A DNA stretch of 64,000 bases from Zea mays (Eukaryota > Streptophyta > Magnoliopsida > Poales > Poaceae), in NCBI RefSeq assembly GCF_902167145.1, contig NC_050098.1:37876501-37940500 (forward strand), in the 5' to 3' direction. A program made the translations under genes and the position numbers. This document shows positions 31,121 to 43,086 of this stretch, piece after piece. The notes beneath the pieces were generated by a model. The model had not been told where the DNA came from. It made no database searches and saw only the letters and a list, made by a program, of their open reading frames with translations. How positions within the stretch are numbered: the stretch's first letter is position 1; each line of letters opens with the position of its first letter.

Positions 31121-32255
31121 TGTCTCAAGACAAGAAGGTTGCTGCCGAGACGAAGTTGACTGAAGAGGAGAAGCTTTTTTAGGAGAAGAAGACTGTGGAT
31201 TCTTATATTGCTGGATTTGTCGAGTCGATGGCAAAAACAAATACAAAGAAGATTACTAAAGAGATACTGGAGGGCTTGTCTGAAGATACTGGTGATAGCG
31301 ATAGCTATGATGTGGAAAGTGGGGACGAAGATTCTGAGGATCGGCCCTGGAGGCCAAGTCATTCAATCTTCGGAAAATCGACCATCAAATAGAGTCATCT
31401 CGAAAACATGAGGGGAAGGTACTTTCGGGATATGTCTATTATGAGGGCTGGCGGAGACAACAACGTCCCTGCCCTTGAGGAGAATGAAGTTGTGATTTTC
31501 CGAAGCTTCTTCAAGCCTGGGCTTCGGTTTCCTTTGAGTAAGTTTGTTGTTGAAGTGCTGAAGACGTACCAAATCTTCCTTCATCAGATCACCCCCGAAG
31601 CTGTAATAAGGATGGAGATTTTTGTCTGGGCGGTGAAAAGTCAAGGGCTAAAGCCAAGCGCCAAGTGCTTCTACAGTATGCATGAACTTCTATATGAGAC
31701 GAAGGCCATGGGTAAAGAACAGTACCACAACAACTTCGGCTGCTATGGATTTATCGCCCGTCCCATCGCAAGTCATCCGGTGCCGACATTTCGGAAAAGA
31801 TGGCCCGGAGCTTGGATGGAAGAATGGTTTTATGTGAAAAATGATTTGAAAGCAAGGAAAGATATTAAGGAAATCATTATGCGCCCCATCTGGTCCCGCT
31901 TCGGCCTCCGAAGGCCGAAGGTCAAAATTGATGACGCCGCCGAAGCGTGTCAGAGGGCCTTCAGCACTGTTTGCTCTTTTATTGGGACAAGGGATTTAAT
32001 TCAAGAACATATAGCCTTCAGGGTATGGCCGCTTGTAGAAAGCTAGGAAATGCCGAAGGAGACCATCCTAACTCTAGCGAAGGTGATTTGGTCCGGCTGA
32101 AGTATACATTCAGGTTTGGGGATAAGTTTGATGAACCAAATGATGATTGGCTGAAGTGTATCGAAGCTACAAGTGATGAACTGCTTGGAGCATACTCCAA
32201 AAAGGAAGACAATGCCTTGTCCGCAGCCTTCGGGGTCGGAATAAGAAAAGGTTGA
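31121..32255 (+). pseudogene. antisense gene of element F (Tat 'gypsy-type transposase' family), broken
   Basis: The frame begins MSQDKKVAAETKLTEEEKLF, meets TAG at 31178-31180 and again at 31390-31392, then runs open (YFRDMSIMRAGGDNNVPA, VIFRSFFKPGLRFPLSKF, WMEEWFYVKNDL) to 32046. A frameshift near 32040 moves the continuation (GDLVRLKYTFRFGDKF, WLKCIEATSDELLGAY) to another frame until 32255. The FP-hydrophobic-helix / PEA-x-F pattern resembles the plant 'putative gypsy-type transposon' family (Pfam Transposase_28) and the antisense ORF called gene 23 in Grande elements. Its function is unknown. It runs opposite to the retrotransposon and is non-functional here. Confidence 0.7.
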
Positions 32256-32271
32256 ATAGGGTATTTGATGC

Positions 32272-33444
32272 TGAAAGGGAAATAGGGTCAAACCTTTTCC
32301 TAAATGATTTTGGTGGTTGAATTGCCCAACACAAATAATTGGACTAACTAGTTTGCACTAGATTATAAGTTCTACAGGTGCCAAAGGTTCAACACAAATC
32401 AATAAAAAGTACAAGATAGGGTTCAAAAAGAAAGGAGCAAAAGAAACCGAAGGATGCCCTGGTCTGGCGCACCGGACTGTCCGGTGTGCCACCGGACAGT
32501 GTCCGGTGTGCCACCGGACAGTGTCCGGTGCACCACTGGATAGTGTCCGGTGCACCAGGGTGGATCAACTCGAACTCGCCACCTTCGGGTTTCTGGAAAA
32601 GCCACTCCGCTATAATTCACCGAACTGTCCGGTGTGCCATCGGACTGTCCGGTGTGCCATGCGGAGCAACGGCTACTGTGCTAATGGTCATCTGCAAAAG
32701 GTGAACAGTGCGTGAACAGTCTGGTGGCCCCATCTATCAGAGCTCCAACGGTCGAACCCTAACGGTTGGGTGACATGGCTGGCGCACCGGACAGTGTCCG
32801 GTGGCGCACCGGACTGTTCGGTGCGCCCATCGACATACAGCCTCCCCAACGGCCATTTTGGTGGGTGGGGCTATAAGTACCCCCCAACCACCACACTTCA
32901 AGGCATCCAAGTTTTCAGCCATTGCATTCAATACAAGAGCTCTAGACTTCACTCCAAGACACAAACAAGAGATCAAAACCTCTCCCAAGTCCAGAATCAC
33001 TCCAAACACTTAGTGGTTAGTGAGAGAGAGATATTTGTGTTCATTTGAGTTCTTGTCGCTTCAATCGCTTTTCTTCTTCCTCATTTCTTGTTCTCAACAC
33101 CTTTGTAATCAAAGCAAGAGACACCAAGTTGTGGTGGTCCTTATGGGGTTTAAGTGACCCATTTGATTGAGGAGAAAAACTCACCGGTCTTAGTGATCGG
33201 TGGAGGGAGGGAAAGGGTTGAAAGAGACCCGGTCTTTGTGACCACCTCAACGGGGAGTAGGTTTTGAAGAACCGAACCTCGGTAAAACAAATCACCGTGT
33301 CATCCGCTTTCATTTGCTTGTGATTTGCTTTCGCCCTCTCTAACGGACTCCACTTTATTTCTAACGCTAACCCCGGCTTGTAGTTGTGCTTAAAGTTTAT
33401 AAATTTCAGATTTACCTATTCACCCCCTCTCTAGGCGACTTTCA
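32272..33444 (+). repeat. 5' LTR of element A
   Basis: 1173 bp with CACCGGAC-GTCCGGTG palindromes at about 32468-32660 and 32783-32825, AACGG motifs and TATAAGT at 32872-32878. The R/U5 part shares the GAAAGAGACCCGG block with C and E. Confidence 0.85.
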
Positions 33445-33445
33445 A

Positions 33446-33462
33446 TTGGTATGAGAGCCTGG
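33446..33462 (+). promoter_or_regulatory. primer-binding site of element A (mutated)
   Basis: TTGGTATGAGAGCCTGG; the Sirevirus consensus seen in B and C is TGGTATCAGAGC (complement of initiator tRNA-Met). One C-to-G change lies inside the tRNA-pairing region. Confidence 0.7.
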
Positions 33463-33504
33463 TACTTCATTAGAGCCTAACCGCTCGAAGTGATGTCGGG
33501 AAAT

Positions 33505-34758
33505 TGAAAGGGAAATGTGCCTTTGGGCCATTTCTAAGTATTTTGGTGATTGAGTGCCAACGCAAGTGCTTTTGTGTTGATCTATGCAATGTGGTGGACA
33601 AAGTGCAAATCATGTCAAAAGGTATGTTTCTAGACTTAGTACATTATTTTATGGACTAATGTGTTGTGTCCAAGTGCTGGAAACAGGAAAAATCGAATTG
33701 GAAATGAGATGGCTTTGTTCAGCCAAAGTCTGCTCAGTCTGGGAGCACCGGACTGTCCGGTGGTGCACCGGACAGTGTCCGGTGGTGCACCGGACAGTGT
33801 CCGGTGCGCCAGGCTGGCTCGAGCGAACTGGCCGCTCTCGGGAATTCACCGGCGACGTACGGCTATAATTCACCGGACTGTCCGGTGTGCACCGGACTGT
33901 CCGGTGAGCCAACGGTCGGCCGCGCGATCTGCGCGGGACACGTGGCTGAGCCAACGGCTAGAAGGGGGCACCGGACTGTCCGGTGTGCACCGGACATGTC
34001 CGGTGCGCCAACGGCTCTCTGGCTGCCAACGGTCGGCTGCGCCAGTTAAGGAAAGAAATCGGGCACCGGACAGTGTCCGGTGTGCACCGGACTGTCCGGT
34101 GCGCCACGCGACAGAAGGCAAGAATTGCCTTCCCAGATTGCTCTCAACGGCTCCTAGCTGCCTTGGGGCTATAAAAGGGACCCCTAGGTGCATGGAGGAG
34201 GAAACCAAGCATCCTTTGAGCATTCTTGATCACTCACACTCCACTCTTGCGCACTTGTTCGACATTCTAGTGATTTGAGCCCCGTTCTAGTGTGCTAGTC
34301 TTTTTGAGCTCATGTCTGGGTATTGTGTGTGCGTATTTGCTGTGATCTTTGTGTCTTGTGTGAGTTGCTCATCCCTCCCTTACTCCGTGATTCTTTGTGA
34401 ACATCAAAAGTGTAAGGGCGAGAGGCTCCAAGTTGTGGAGATTCCTCGCGAACGGGATAAGAAAAGAAAAGCAAAACACCATGGTATTCAAGTTGATCAT
34501 TGGATCACTTGAGAGGAGTTGAGTGCAACTCTCATCCGTTGGGACGCCACAACATGGAGTAGGCAAGTTTTGTACTTGGCCGAACCACGGGATAAACCAC
34601 TGTGTCATCTCTGTGTTGAACTCTTTGTGGTTATCGTATTGTGCAAGATCTTCTCTCTAGCCACTTGGTGATTATTGTGCTAACACTTAACCAAGTTTTG
34701 TGGCTTAAGTTTTAAGTTTTACAGGATCACCTATTCACCCCCCCTCTAGGTGCTCTCA
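33505..34758 (+). repeat. 5' LTR of element B
   Basis: 1254 bp, TGAAAGGGAAATGTGCC to AGGTGCTCTCA. Nine palindromes of the CACCGGAC-(T or AGT)-GTCCGGTG type lie at 33741-34105, AACGG motifs flank them, and TATAAAA is at 34170-34176. Confidence 0.9.
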
Positions 34759-34808
34759 ATTGGTATCAGAGCCGTTCTCTTCAAGAAAGGGACTAACCGC
34801 CCGAAGAG

Positions 34809-37199
34809 ATGGATCCTAAGGGGAAGGGAATCGTGATCAACGACAAGGAGAAGGAGTCCTTCGCTAACGAGCCGAAGGATGACAAGCCTATCGACTCAGG
34901 CTCGGGCCACAGACGCAAAGATGGGAAGAAGAAGAAGACAAGACGCATCAAGGAGATCGTCTACTACGACGACAACGATGAGTCCACTTCTTCCCAAAAG
35001 GACAACGACGACAACGACTGCGAGAGAAGGAAACCGGTTAATTCAAACTTTTCTTTTGACTACTCTCGTATTCCGCATAGTACAAATGCTCATTTATTAT
35101 CCATTCCACTTGGTAAACCTCCTCACTTTGATGGAGAGGACTACGGATTTTGGAGTCACAAAATGCGTAGTCATTTGTTCTCTCTCCATCCAAGCATATG
35201 GGAGATAGTTGAGAATGGAATGCATTTTGATAGTAATGATAGTCCTATGTTTATCAATGAGCAAATTCATAAAAATGCACAAGCTACTACTATTCTTCTA
35301 GCTTCTTTGTGCAGGGATGAATACCACAAAGTGAGCGGCTTGGATAACGCCAAGAAAATTTGGGACACCCTCAAGATCTCTCATGAGGGGAATGATGTCA
35401 CAATGCTCACCAAGATGGAGTTGGTGGAAGGCGAACTCGGGAGATTCGCTATGATAAGGGGAGAAGAGCCAACTCAAACGTACAACTGGCTAAAAACCCT
35501 TGTCAACAAGATAAGAAGCTATGGAAGCACGCGATGGACGGACCACGACGTCGTCCGCCTAATGCTAAGGTCTTTTACTGTCCTTGATCCTCATCTTGTA
35601 AACAATATTCGTGAGAATCCTAGGTACACCAAGATGACGCTCGAGGAGATACTTGGAAAGTTCGTGAGCGGGTGAATGATGATCAAGGAAGCAAGATACG
35701 TGGACGACGCATTGAATGGTCCAATCAATGAGCCTCAACCTCTTGCTCTCAAGGCAACAAGAAGCAATGAGACGCTACCTAGCAAGGTGGCACAAATTGA
35801 GGTGGCCGGACTTAATGATGAAGAGATGGCTCTCATCATCAAGAGATTCAAGACGGCGCTAAAAGGTCGCAAGGGGCAGCCAAGCAAGACCAAGACAAAG
35901 GGGAAGCGCTCATGCTTCAAATGTGGTAAGCTTGGTCATTTTATTGCTAACTGTCCCGACAATGATAGTGATCAGGATCAAGGGAACAAGAGGGAGAAGA
36001 AGAAGAACTATAAGAAGGCAAAGGGCGAGGCGCATCTAGGCAAGGAGTGGGATTCGGATTGCTCCTCTTCCGACTCCGACAATGAAGGACTCGCCGCCAC
36101 CGCCTTCAACAAGTCATCCCTCTTCCCCAACGAGCGTCACACATGCCTTATGGCAAGGGAGAAGAAGGTATGTACTCGAAACTCTACTTATGCTTCTTCA
36201 AGTGAGGACGAATCTAGTGATGAGGATGAAATAGATTATTCATGTTTATTTAAGGGCCTAGATAGAACCAAGGTAGATAAAATTAATGAACTGATTGATG
36301 CCTTGAATGATAAGAATAGGCTTTTAGAAAAGCAAGAGGATTTGTTGTATGAAGAACATGACAAATTTGTGGAAGCACAAAAATCTCATGCTCTAGAAGT
36401 TAAAAGAAATGAAATGCTTTCTTGTGAATTATCTTCTTGCCATGAAACAATTTCTAACTTAAGGAGCATTAATGATGATTTAAATGCTAAGTTAGAAATA
36501 GCTAGTAAATCAACATCTTGTGTAGAAATTGTTGAAACTTGTAGTAGGTGTAAAGATTTTGACATTGATGCTTGTAGTGAACACCTAGTTTCAATTTCCA
36601 AACTTAATGATGAATTGGCTAGTCTTAATGCTCAACTTAAGACTAGCAAGAGCGAATTTGATAAGCTAAAATTCGCGAGGGATGCCTACACGATTGGTAG
36701 ACACCCCTCAATTAAGGATGGACTTGGCTTCAAGAGGGAAGCCAAGAACTTAACAAGCCATAAGGTTCCCATCCCCGCCAAGGAGAAAGGGAAGGCTCCT
36801 ATGGCGAGTAGTACTAAAAAGAACCATGCTTTTATGTATCATAATAGGAGACATGCTAGAAATGACTATAGAAGTTATGATTCACATGCTTATGATTCAC
36901 ATGCTATGTTTGCTTCTAGTTCTTCTCATATGCATGATAGAGATATGTCTAGGATATATGTTCATCATGTGCCTAGAAAGAATATTGTTCATGTTTCTAG
37001 GAAAGTTATGGATAGTTCTTCTACAATATATCATGCTTTAAATACTTCCTTTGCTATTTGTAGAAAGGATAGGAAGATAGTTGCTAGGAAATTAGGGGCA
37101 AAATGCAAGGGTGATAAAACTTGCATTTGGGTCCCTAAGACAATTGTGACTAACCTTGTAGGACCCAACAAGAGTTGGGTACCTAAGTCCCAAGCCTAA
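34809..37199 (+). pseudogene. gag: element B gag, one premature stop
   Basis: Starts MDPKGKGIVINDKEKES. A basic/acidic leader is followed by the Copia gag core (GKPPHFDGEDYGFWSHKMRS, WDTLKISHEGN). TGA at 35673-35675 (after GKFVSG) interrupts it, then the same frame continues with a CCHC zinc knuckle (CFKCGKLGHFIANC, about 35912), an acidic stretch, coiled-coil segments and the C-terminal KTCIWVPKTIV / NKSWVPKSQA blocks that parallel those of C. Apart from this stop the gag would be about 796 aa. The stop is one C-to-T change from an Arg codon. Confidence 0.88.
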
Positions 37200-37206
37200 A
37201 TTTACC

Positions 37207-40200
37207 TTGCAGGTTTATGCATCCGGGGGTTCAAGCTGGATTATCGACAGCGGATGCATAAACCATATGACGGGGGAGAAGAAGATGTTCACCTCCTACG
37301 TCAAAAACAAGGATTCCCAAGATTCAATAATATTCGGTGATGGGAACCAAGGCAAGGTAAAAGGGTTAGGTAAAATTGCAATCTCAAATGAACACTCTAT
37401 TTCTAATGTGTTTTTAGTTGAGTCTCTGGGATATAATTTACTATCTGTTAGTCAATTATGCAATATGGGATATAACTGTTTATTCACAAACATAGATGTG
37501 TCTGTCTTTAGAAGAAGTGATGGTTCATTAGCTTTTAAAGGTGTATTAGATGGCAAGCTTTACTTAGTTGATTTTGCAAAAGAAGAGGCCGGTCTAGATG
37601 CATGTTTAATTGCTAAGACTAGCATGGGCTGGCTGTGGCATTGCCGCTTAGCACATGTAGGGATGAAGAACCTTCATAAGCTTCTAAAGGGAGAACACGT
37701 GATAGGATTAACTAATGTGCAATTCGAAAAAGATAGACCTTGTGCAGCTTGTCAGGCAGGTAAACAAGTGGGAGGAGCACATCACAGCAAGAATGTGATG
37801 ACCACATCAAGACCCCTGGAGCTGCTACATATGGACCTCTTCGGACCCGTCGCCTATCTAAGCATAGGAGGAAGTAAGTATGGTCTAGTTATTGTTGATG
37901 ACTTTTCCCGCTTCACTTGGGTATTCTTTTTGCAGGATAAGTCTGAAACCCAAGGGACCCTCAAGCGCTTCCTAAGGAGAGCTCAAAACGAGTTTGAGCT
38001 CAAGGTGAAGAAGATAAGGAGCGACAACGGGTCCGAGTTCAAGAACCTTCAAGTGGAGGAGTACCTTGAGGAGGAAGGGATCAAGCACGAGTTCTCCGCT
38101 CCCTACACACCACAGCAAAACGGTGTGGTAGAGAGGAAGAACAGGACGCTAATCGATATGGCGAGGACGATGCTTGAAGAGTTCAAGACCCCCGAGCGTT
38201 TTTGGTCGGAAGCCGTGAACACGGCTTGCCACGCCATCAACAGGGTCTACCTTCAACGCCTCCTCAAGAAGACGTCGTATGAGCTTCTAACCGGTAACAA
38301 ACCCAATGTATCTTACTTTCGTGTATTTGGGAGCAAATGATACATTCTAGTGAAGAAGGGTAGAAATTCTAAGTTTGCTCCCAAAGCTGCAGAAGGGTTT
38401 TTGTTAGGTTATGATTCAAATACAAAGGCGTATAGGGTCTTCAACAAATCATCGGGTTTGGTTGAAGTCTCTAGCGACGTTGTATTTGATGAGACTAATG
38501 GCTCTCCAAGAGAGCAAGTTGTTGATCTTGATGATGTAGATGAAGAAGATATTCCTACGGCCGCAATACGCACCATGGTGATTGGAGATGTGCGACCACA
38601 GGAACAAGATGAGCAAGATCAACCTTCTTCCTCAACTATGGTGCATCCCCCAACTCAAGACGATGAACAGGTTCATCAACAGGAGGCGTATGATCAAGGG
38701 GGAGCACAAGATGATCATGTGATGGAGGAAGAAGCGCAACTGGCACCTCCAACCCAAGTTCGAGCGATGATTCAAAGGGATCATCCCGTCGACCAAATTC
38801 TGGGTGATATTAGCAAGGGAGTAACTACTCGATCTCGATTAGTTAATTTTTGTGAGCATTACTCCTTTGTCTCTTCTATTGAGCCTTTCAGGGTAGAAGA
38901 GGCCTTGCTAGATCCGGACTGGGTGTTGGCCATGCAAGAGGAGCTCAACAACTTCAAGAGAAATGAAGTTTGGACGCTGGTGCCTCGTCCTAAGCAAAAT
39001 GTTGTGGGAACCAAGTGGGTGTTCCGCAATAAACAAGACGAGCACGGAGTGGTGACAAGGAACAAGGCTCGACTTGTGGCAAAAAGTTATGCCCAAGTCG
39101 CAGGTTTGGACTTTGAGGAGACTTTTGCTCCTGTGGCTAGGCTAGAGTCCATTCGTATTTTGCTAGCATTTGCCGCTCACCATTCTTTCAGGTTGTTCCA
39201 AATGGATGTAAAGAGCGCTTTCCTCAACGGGCCAATCAAGGAGGAGGTGTACGTAGAGCAACCCCCTGGCTTCGAGGATGAACGGTACCCCGACCATGTG
39301 TGTAAGCTCTCTAAGGCGCTCTATGGACTTAAGCAAGCCCCAAGAGCATGGTATGAATGCCTTAGAGACTTTCTAATCGCTAATGCTTTCAAAGTTGGGA
39401 AAGCCGATCCAACTCTTTTCACTAAGACTTGTGACGGTGATCTTTTTGTGTGCCAAATTTATGTCGATGACATAATATTTGGTTCTACTAATAAAAAGTC
39501 TTGTGAAGAGTTTAGCAGGGTGATGACGCAGAAATTCGAGATGTCGATGATGGGCGAGTTGAACTACTTTCTTGGGTTCCAAGTGAAGCAACTCAAGGAC
39601 GGCACCTTCATCTCTCAAACGAAGTACACGCAAGACTTGATGAAGCGGTTTGGGATGAAGGACGCCAAGCCCGCAAAGACTCCGATGGGGACCGACGGAC
39701 ACACTGATCTCAACAAAGGAGGTAAGTCCGTTGATCAAAAGGCATACCGGTCAATGATAGGGTCATTACTTTACTTATGTGCTAGTAGACCGGATATTAT
39801 GCTTAGCGTATGCATGTGTGCTAGATTTCAATCCGATCCTAAGGAGTGTCACTTAGTGGCAGTAAAGCGAATCCTTAGATATTTAGTTGCTACGCCTTGC
39901 TTCGGGCTCTGGTATCCAAAGGGGTCTACCTTTGACTTGATTGGATATTCAGATTCCGACTATGCTGGATGTAAGGTCGATAGGAAGAGTACATCGGGGA
40001 CGTGCCAATTCTTAGGAAGGTCCCTGGTGTCATGGAACTCTAAGAAACAAACTTCCGTTGCCCTATCCACCGCTGAGGCCGAGTACGTTGCCGCAGGACA
40101 GTGTTGCGCGCAACTACTTTGGATGAGGCAAACCCTCAGGGATTTTGGCTACAATCTGAGCAAAGTCCCACTCCTATGTGATAATGAGAGTGCTATCCGC

Positions 40201-40413
40201 ATGGCGGAAAATCCTGTTGAGCACAGCCGCACAAAGCACATAGACATCCGGCATCACTTTTTGAGAGACCACCAGCAAAAGGGAGATATCGAAGTGTTTC
40301 ATGTTAGCACCGAAAACCAGCTAGCCGATATCTTTACCAAGCCTCTAGATGAGAAGACCTTTTGCAAGTTGCGTAGTGAGCTAAATGTCCTAGATTCGCG
40401 GAACCTGGATTGA
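37207..40413 (+). pseudogene. pol: element B pol (PR-INT-RT-RH), one premature stop
   Basis: Copia order. Protease IIDSGCINHMTGE has Ile where C has Thr next to the active-site triad. The integrase zinc motif ([13 protein letters not shown] ... CAACQAGK), catalytic Asp of [10 protein letters not shown], Asp of IRSDNGSEF and Glu of [10 protein letters not shown] are present. TGA at 38338-38340 breaks the end of the integrase region. The second part has RT ([26 protein letters not shown]) and RNase H ([39 protein letters not shown]). Pol lies in the +1 frame relative to gag and follows a TTGCAG|GTTTATGC junction at 37212/37213. Confidence 0.88.
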
Positions 40414-41178
40414 TTTATAGCAAACATGTGTTTATGCCTTTGATCATGTTCCCTATGCATTTTGTTGCTTAGTTATGGTGCTCAAGTTGTACAAACACTC
40501 CCTGGACCTCACTAGTCCGTTGCAAAGTGATGCACATTTTTAGGGGGAGATGTGTTACAACTTGACCTTTTGAGACTAACCATGTGCTTGAGTTTGATGA
40601 TTTAGTCTCGAAGGAGGTTTGAAAGGAAAAAGGTGGACTTGGACCATGAAAGACTTCCACTGCACTCCGATGAGAGGGTAACTTATTCCAAGTTCATCTC
40701 ATTGCCTTTGCATTCTTATTGAAGATTTTGGTGAGGCAATGGGGTTCTAGGGCCAAGATTGATCCCGTTTTGGTGCTTGATGCCAAAGGGGGAGAAAATA
40801 AAGGCCAAAGCAATAAATGGATCACCTACCACTTGAGAATTTTGAAAAAGTAGAGTTAGAGTTTTTGTTTGTCAAAATACTCTTGTTCTCAAAAGTTGGC
40901 CTCTTGTGGGGAGAAGTGTTGATTATGGGAAAAAGGGGAGTTTTTGAAATCCTTGATCAATTTCTTTTGGAATACCTCTCTTTATGTCTTTACAAGTGTG
41001 CTTGACTTAGAGATAGGAATTTAAAGTTGATTTGCAAAAACAAACCAAGTGGTGGCAAAGAATGATCCATATATGCCAAATCTGATTCAAAACAAATTTG
41101 AGTTTTCTTTGAAGTGATTTTGCACTTATTCTACTTGCTTTATGTTATGTTGGCATAAATCACCAAAAAGGGGGAGAT
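40414..41178 (+). other. 3' non-coding region of element B with several polypurine tracts
   Basis: No coding frame. GGGGGAGA-like tracts stand at about 40541, 40787 and 41170; the last (AAAAAGGGGGAGAT) abuts the 3' LTR and is the functional polypurine tract. Multiple tracts in this region are a known Sirevirus trait. Confidence 0.75.
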
Positions 41179-42444
41179 TGAAAGGGAAATGTGCCTTTGG
41201 GCCATTTCTAAGTATTTTGGTGATTGAGTGCCAACGCAAGTGCTTTTGTGTTGATCTATGCAATGTGGTGGACAAAGTGCAAATCATGTCAAAAGGTATG
41301 TTTCTAGACTTAGTACATTATTTTATGGACTAATGTGTTGTGTCTAAGTGCTGGAAACAGGAAAAATCGAATTGGAAATGAGATGGCTTTGTTCAGCCAA
41401 AGTCTGCTAAGTCTGGGAGCACCGGACTGTCCGGTGGTGCACCGAACAGTGTCCGGTGCGCCAGGCTGGCTCGAGCGAACTGGCCGCTCTCGGGAATTCA
41501 CCGGCGACGTACGACTATAATTCACCGGACTGTCCGGTGTGCACCGGACTGTCCGGTGAGCCAACGGTCGGCCGGGCCAACGGTCGGCCGCGCGATCTGC
41601 GCGGGACACGTGGCTGAGCCAACGGCTAGAAGGGGGCACCGGACTGTCCGGTGTGCACCGGACATGTCCGGTGCGCCAACGGCTATCTGGCTGCCAACGG
41701 TCGGCTGCGCCAGTTAAGGAAAGAAATCGAGCACCGGACAGTGTCCGGTGTGCACCGGACTGTCCGGTGTGCACCGGACTGTCCGGTGCGCCACGCGACA
41801 GAAGGCAAGAATTGCCTTCCCAGATTGCTCTCAACGGCTCCTAGCTGCCTTGGGGCTATAAAAGGGACCCCTAGGCGCATGGAGGAGGAAACCAAGCATC
41901 CTTTGAGCATTCTTGATCACTCACACTCCACTCTTGCGCACTTGTTCGACATTCTAGTGATTTGAGCCCCGTTCTAGTGTGCTAGTCTTTTTGAGCTCAA
42001 GTCTGGGTATTGTGTGTGCGTATTTGCTGTGATCTTTGTGTCTTGTGTGAGTTGCTCATCCCTCCCTTACTCCGTGATTCTTTGTGAACATCAAAAGTGT
42101 AAGGACGAGAGGCTCCAAGTTGTGGAGATTCCTCGCGAACGGGATAAGAAAAGAAAAGCAAAACACCGTGGTATTCAAGTTGATCATTGGATCACTTGAG
42201 AGGAGTTGAGTGCAACTCTCGTCCGTTGGGACGCCACAACGTGGAGTAGGCAAGTTTTGTACTTGGCCGAACCACGAGATAAACCACTGTGTCATCTCTG
42301 TGTTGAACTCTTTGTGGTTATCGTATTGTGCAAGATCTTCTCTCTAGCCACTTGGTGATTATTGTGCTAACACTTAACCAAGTTTTGTGGCTTAAGTTTT
42401 AAGTTTTACAGGATCACCTATTCACCCCCCTCTAGGTGCTCTCA
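41179..42444 (+). repeat. 3' LTR of element B
   Basis: 1266 bp. Against the 5' LTR it lacks one palindrome unit near 41435, has a 16-bp CCAACGGTCGGCCGGG-type duplication near 41570 and one extra palindrome unit near 41765. TATAAAA is at 41857-41863. Confidence 0.9.
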
Positions 42445-43086
42445 GAAATCACGCCAAGAAGGAGATGGTGACCAGCGAGAAGCCCGCCACAAGCCACGGG
42501 AAAGCTCCATCGGGGGAGTCTGACAACAAGAAGAGGGAGGAATCACCACCCTCGTCAAGTCGCACCGGAGTGGCGACAAGAAGAAGAAAATGAAGAAAGT
42601 GGTCTACTACGAGACCGATTCTTCGTCGCCTTCCACCTCCGGCTCCGACATACCATCCGTCACTTCTAAGCGCCATGAGCGCAAGAAGTTTAGTAAGATC
42701 CCCTTACGCTATCCTCGCATTTCCAAACACACTCCTTTACTTTCCGTCCCACTAGGAAAACCACCGGTTTTTTACGGTGAAGATTATTGTATGTGGAATG
42801 ATAAAATGAGGCACCATCTAACCTCACTCCACGCTAGTATTTGGGACATTGTTGAGTTTGGAGCGCAGGAACCATCCGTGGGGGATGAAGGCTATGACTC
42901 GGACGAGGTAGCCCAAATCCGGCACTTCAACTCCCAAGCCACTACTATACTCCTCGCCTCTCTAAGTTGAGAGGAGTAAAATAAGGTGCAAGGGTTGAAA
43001 AGTGTCAAAGAGATTTGGGACGTGCTCAAGACCGCGCACGAAGGAGATGAGGTGACCAAGATCACCAAGCGGGAAACGATCGAGGG

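Larger units (their letters stand above)
30136..32271 (-). mobile_element. element F: 3' part of a Tat-lineage LTR retrotransposon, interrupted by A
   Basis: Minus orientation: TGTCGGGGGCC on the minus strand begins at 30806 and the LTR ends in CCCCAACA at 30136 (671 bp, TATAAAT complement at 30501-30507). The GGGGCTAC purine tract lies just inside (30807-30814). The internal region carries a broken antisense gene and is cut at 32271 by Sirevirus A. The remainder of F must lie beyond the window, after A. Confidence 0.75.
33505..42444 (+). mobile_element. element B: complete Sirevirus (Copia, Ji/Opie type) with two stops
   Basis: 8940 bp between perfect TSDs GAAAT (33500-33504, 42445-42449). 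LTRs at 33505-34758 and 41179-42444, primer-binding site TGGTATCAGAGC after the 5' LTR, gag, pol, and a 3' non-coding region with several GGGGGAG tracts. The LTRs differ by roughly 14 substitutions by eye plus length changes confined mostly to the palindrome array, so the insertion is fairly young. It lies within A's gag. Confidence 0.92.
32272..43086 (+). mobile_element. element A: Sirevirus (Copia), 5' part, split by B and D
   Basis: 5' LTR at 32272-33444 (TGAAAGGGAAATAGGG to AGGCGACTTTCA), then a primer-binding site and gag. B is inserted at gag codon 4-5 and D at 43087, so the rest of A lies beyond the window. GATGC just left of the LTR (32267-32271) is probably its target duplication. 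The LTR resembles C's, but A is more decayed: its primer-binding site and gag both carry changes. Confidence 0.85.
33493..43086 (+). pseudogene. gag: element A gag, split by B and truncated by D
   Basis: The ATG at 33493 matches the gag start of C. After four codons B is inserted, and the frame resumes at 42445. The segment with KKVVYYETDSSSPS, PLRYPRISKHTPLLSVPLGK and LTSLHASIWDIVEFGAQEP (42590-42970) is homologous to residues of C's gag. It has a deletion in the basic N-terminal region, a TGA at 42968-42970 and a TAA shortly after, then ends at D's insertion (43087). Confidence 0.8.

Noticed and set aside
33741..34105. Regularly spaced palindromes resembling a CRISPR array
   Set aside because: The host is a plant, the repeats lie in LTRs of Copia elements, spacers are tiny and repeated, and no cas genes exist.
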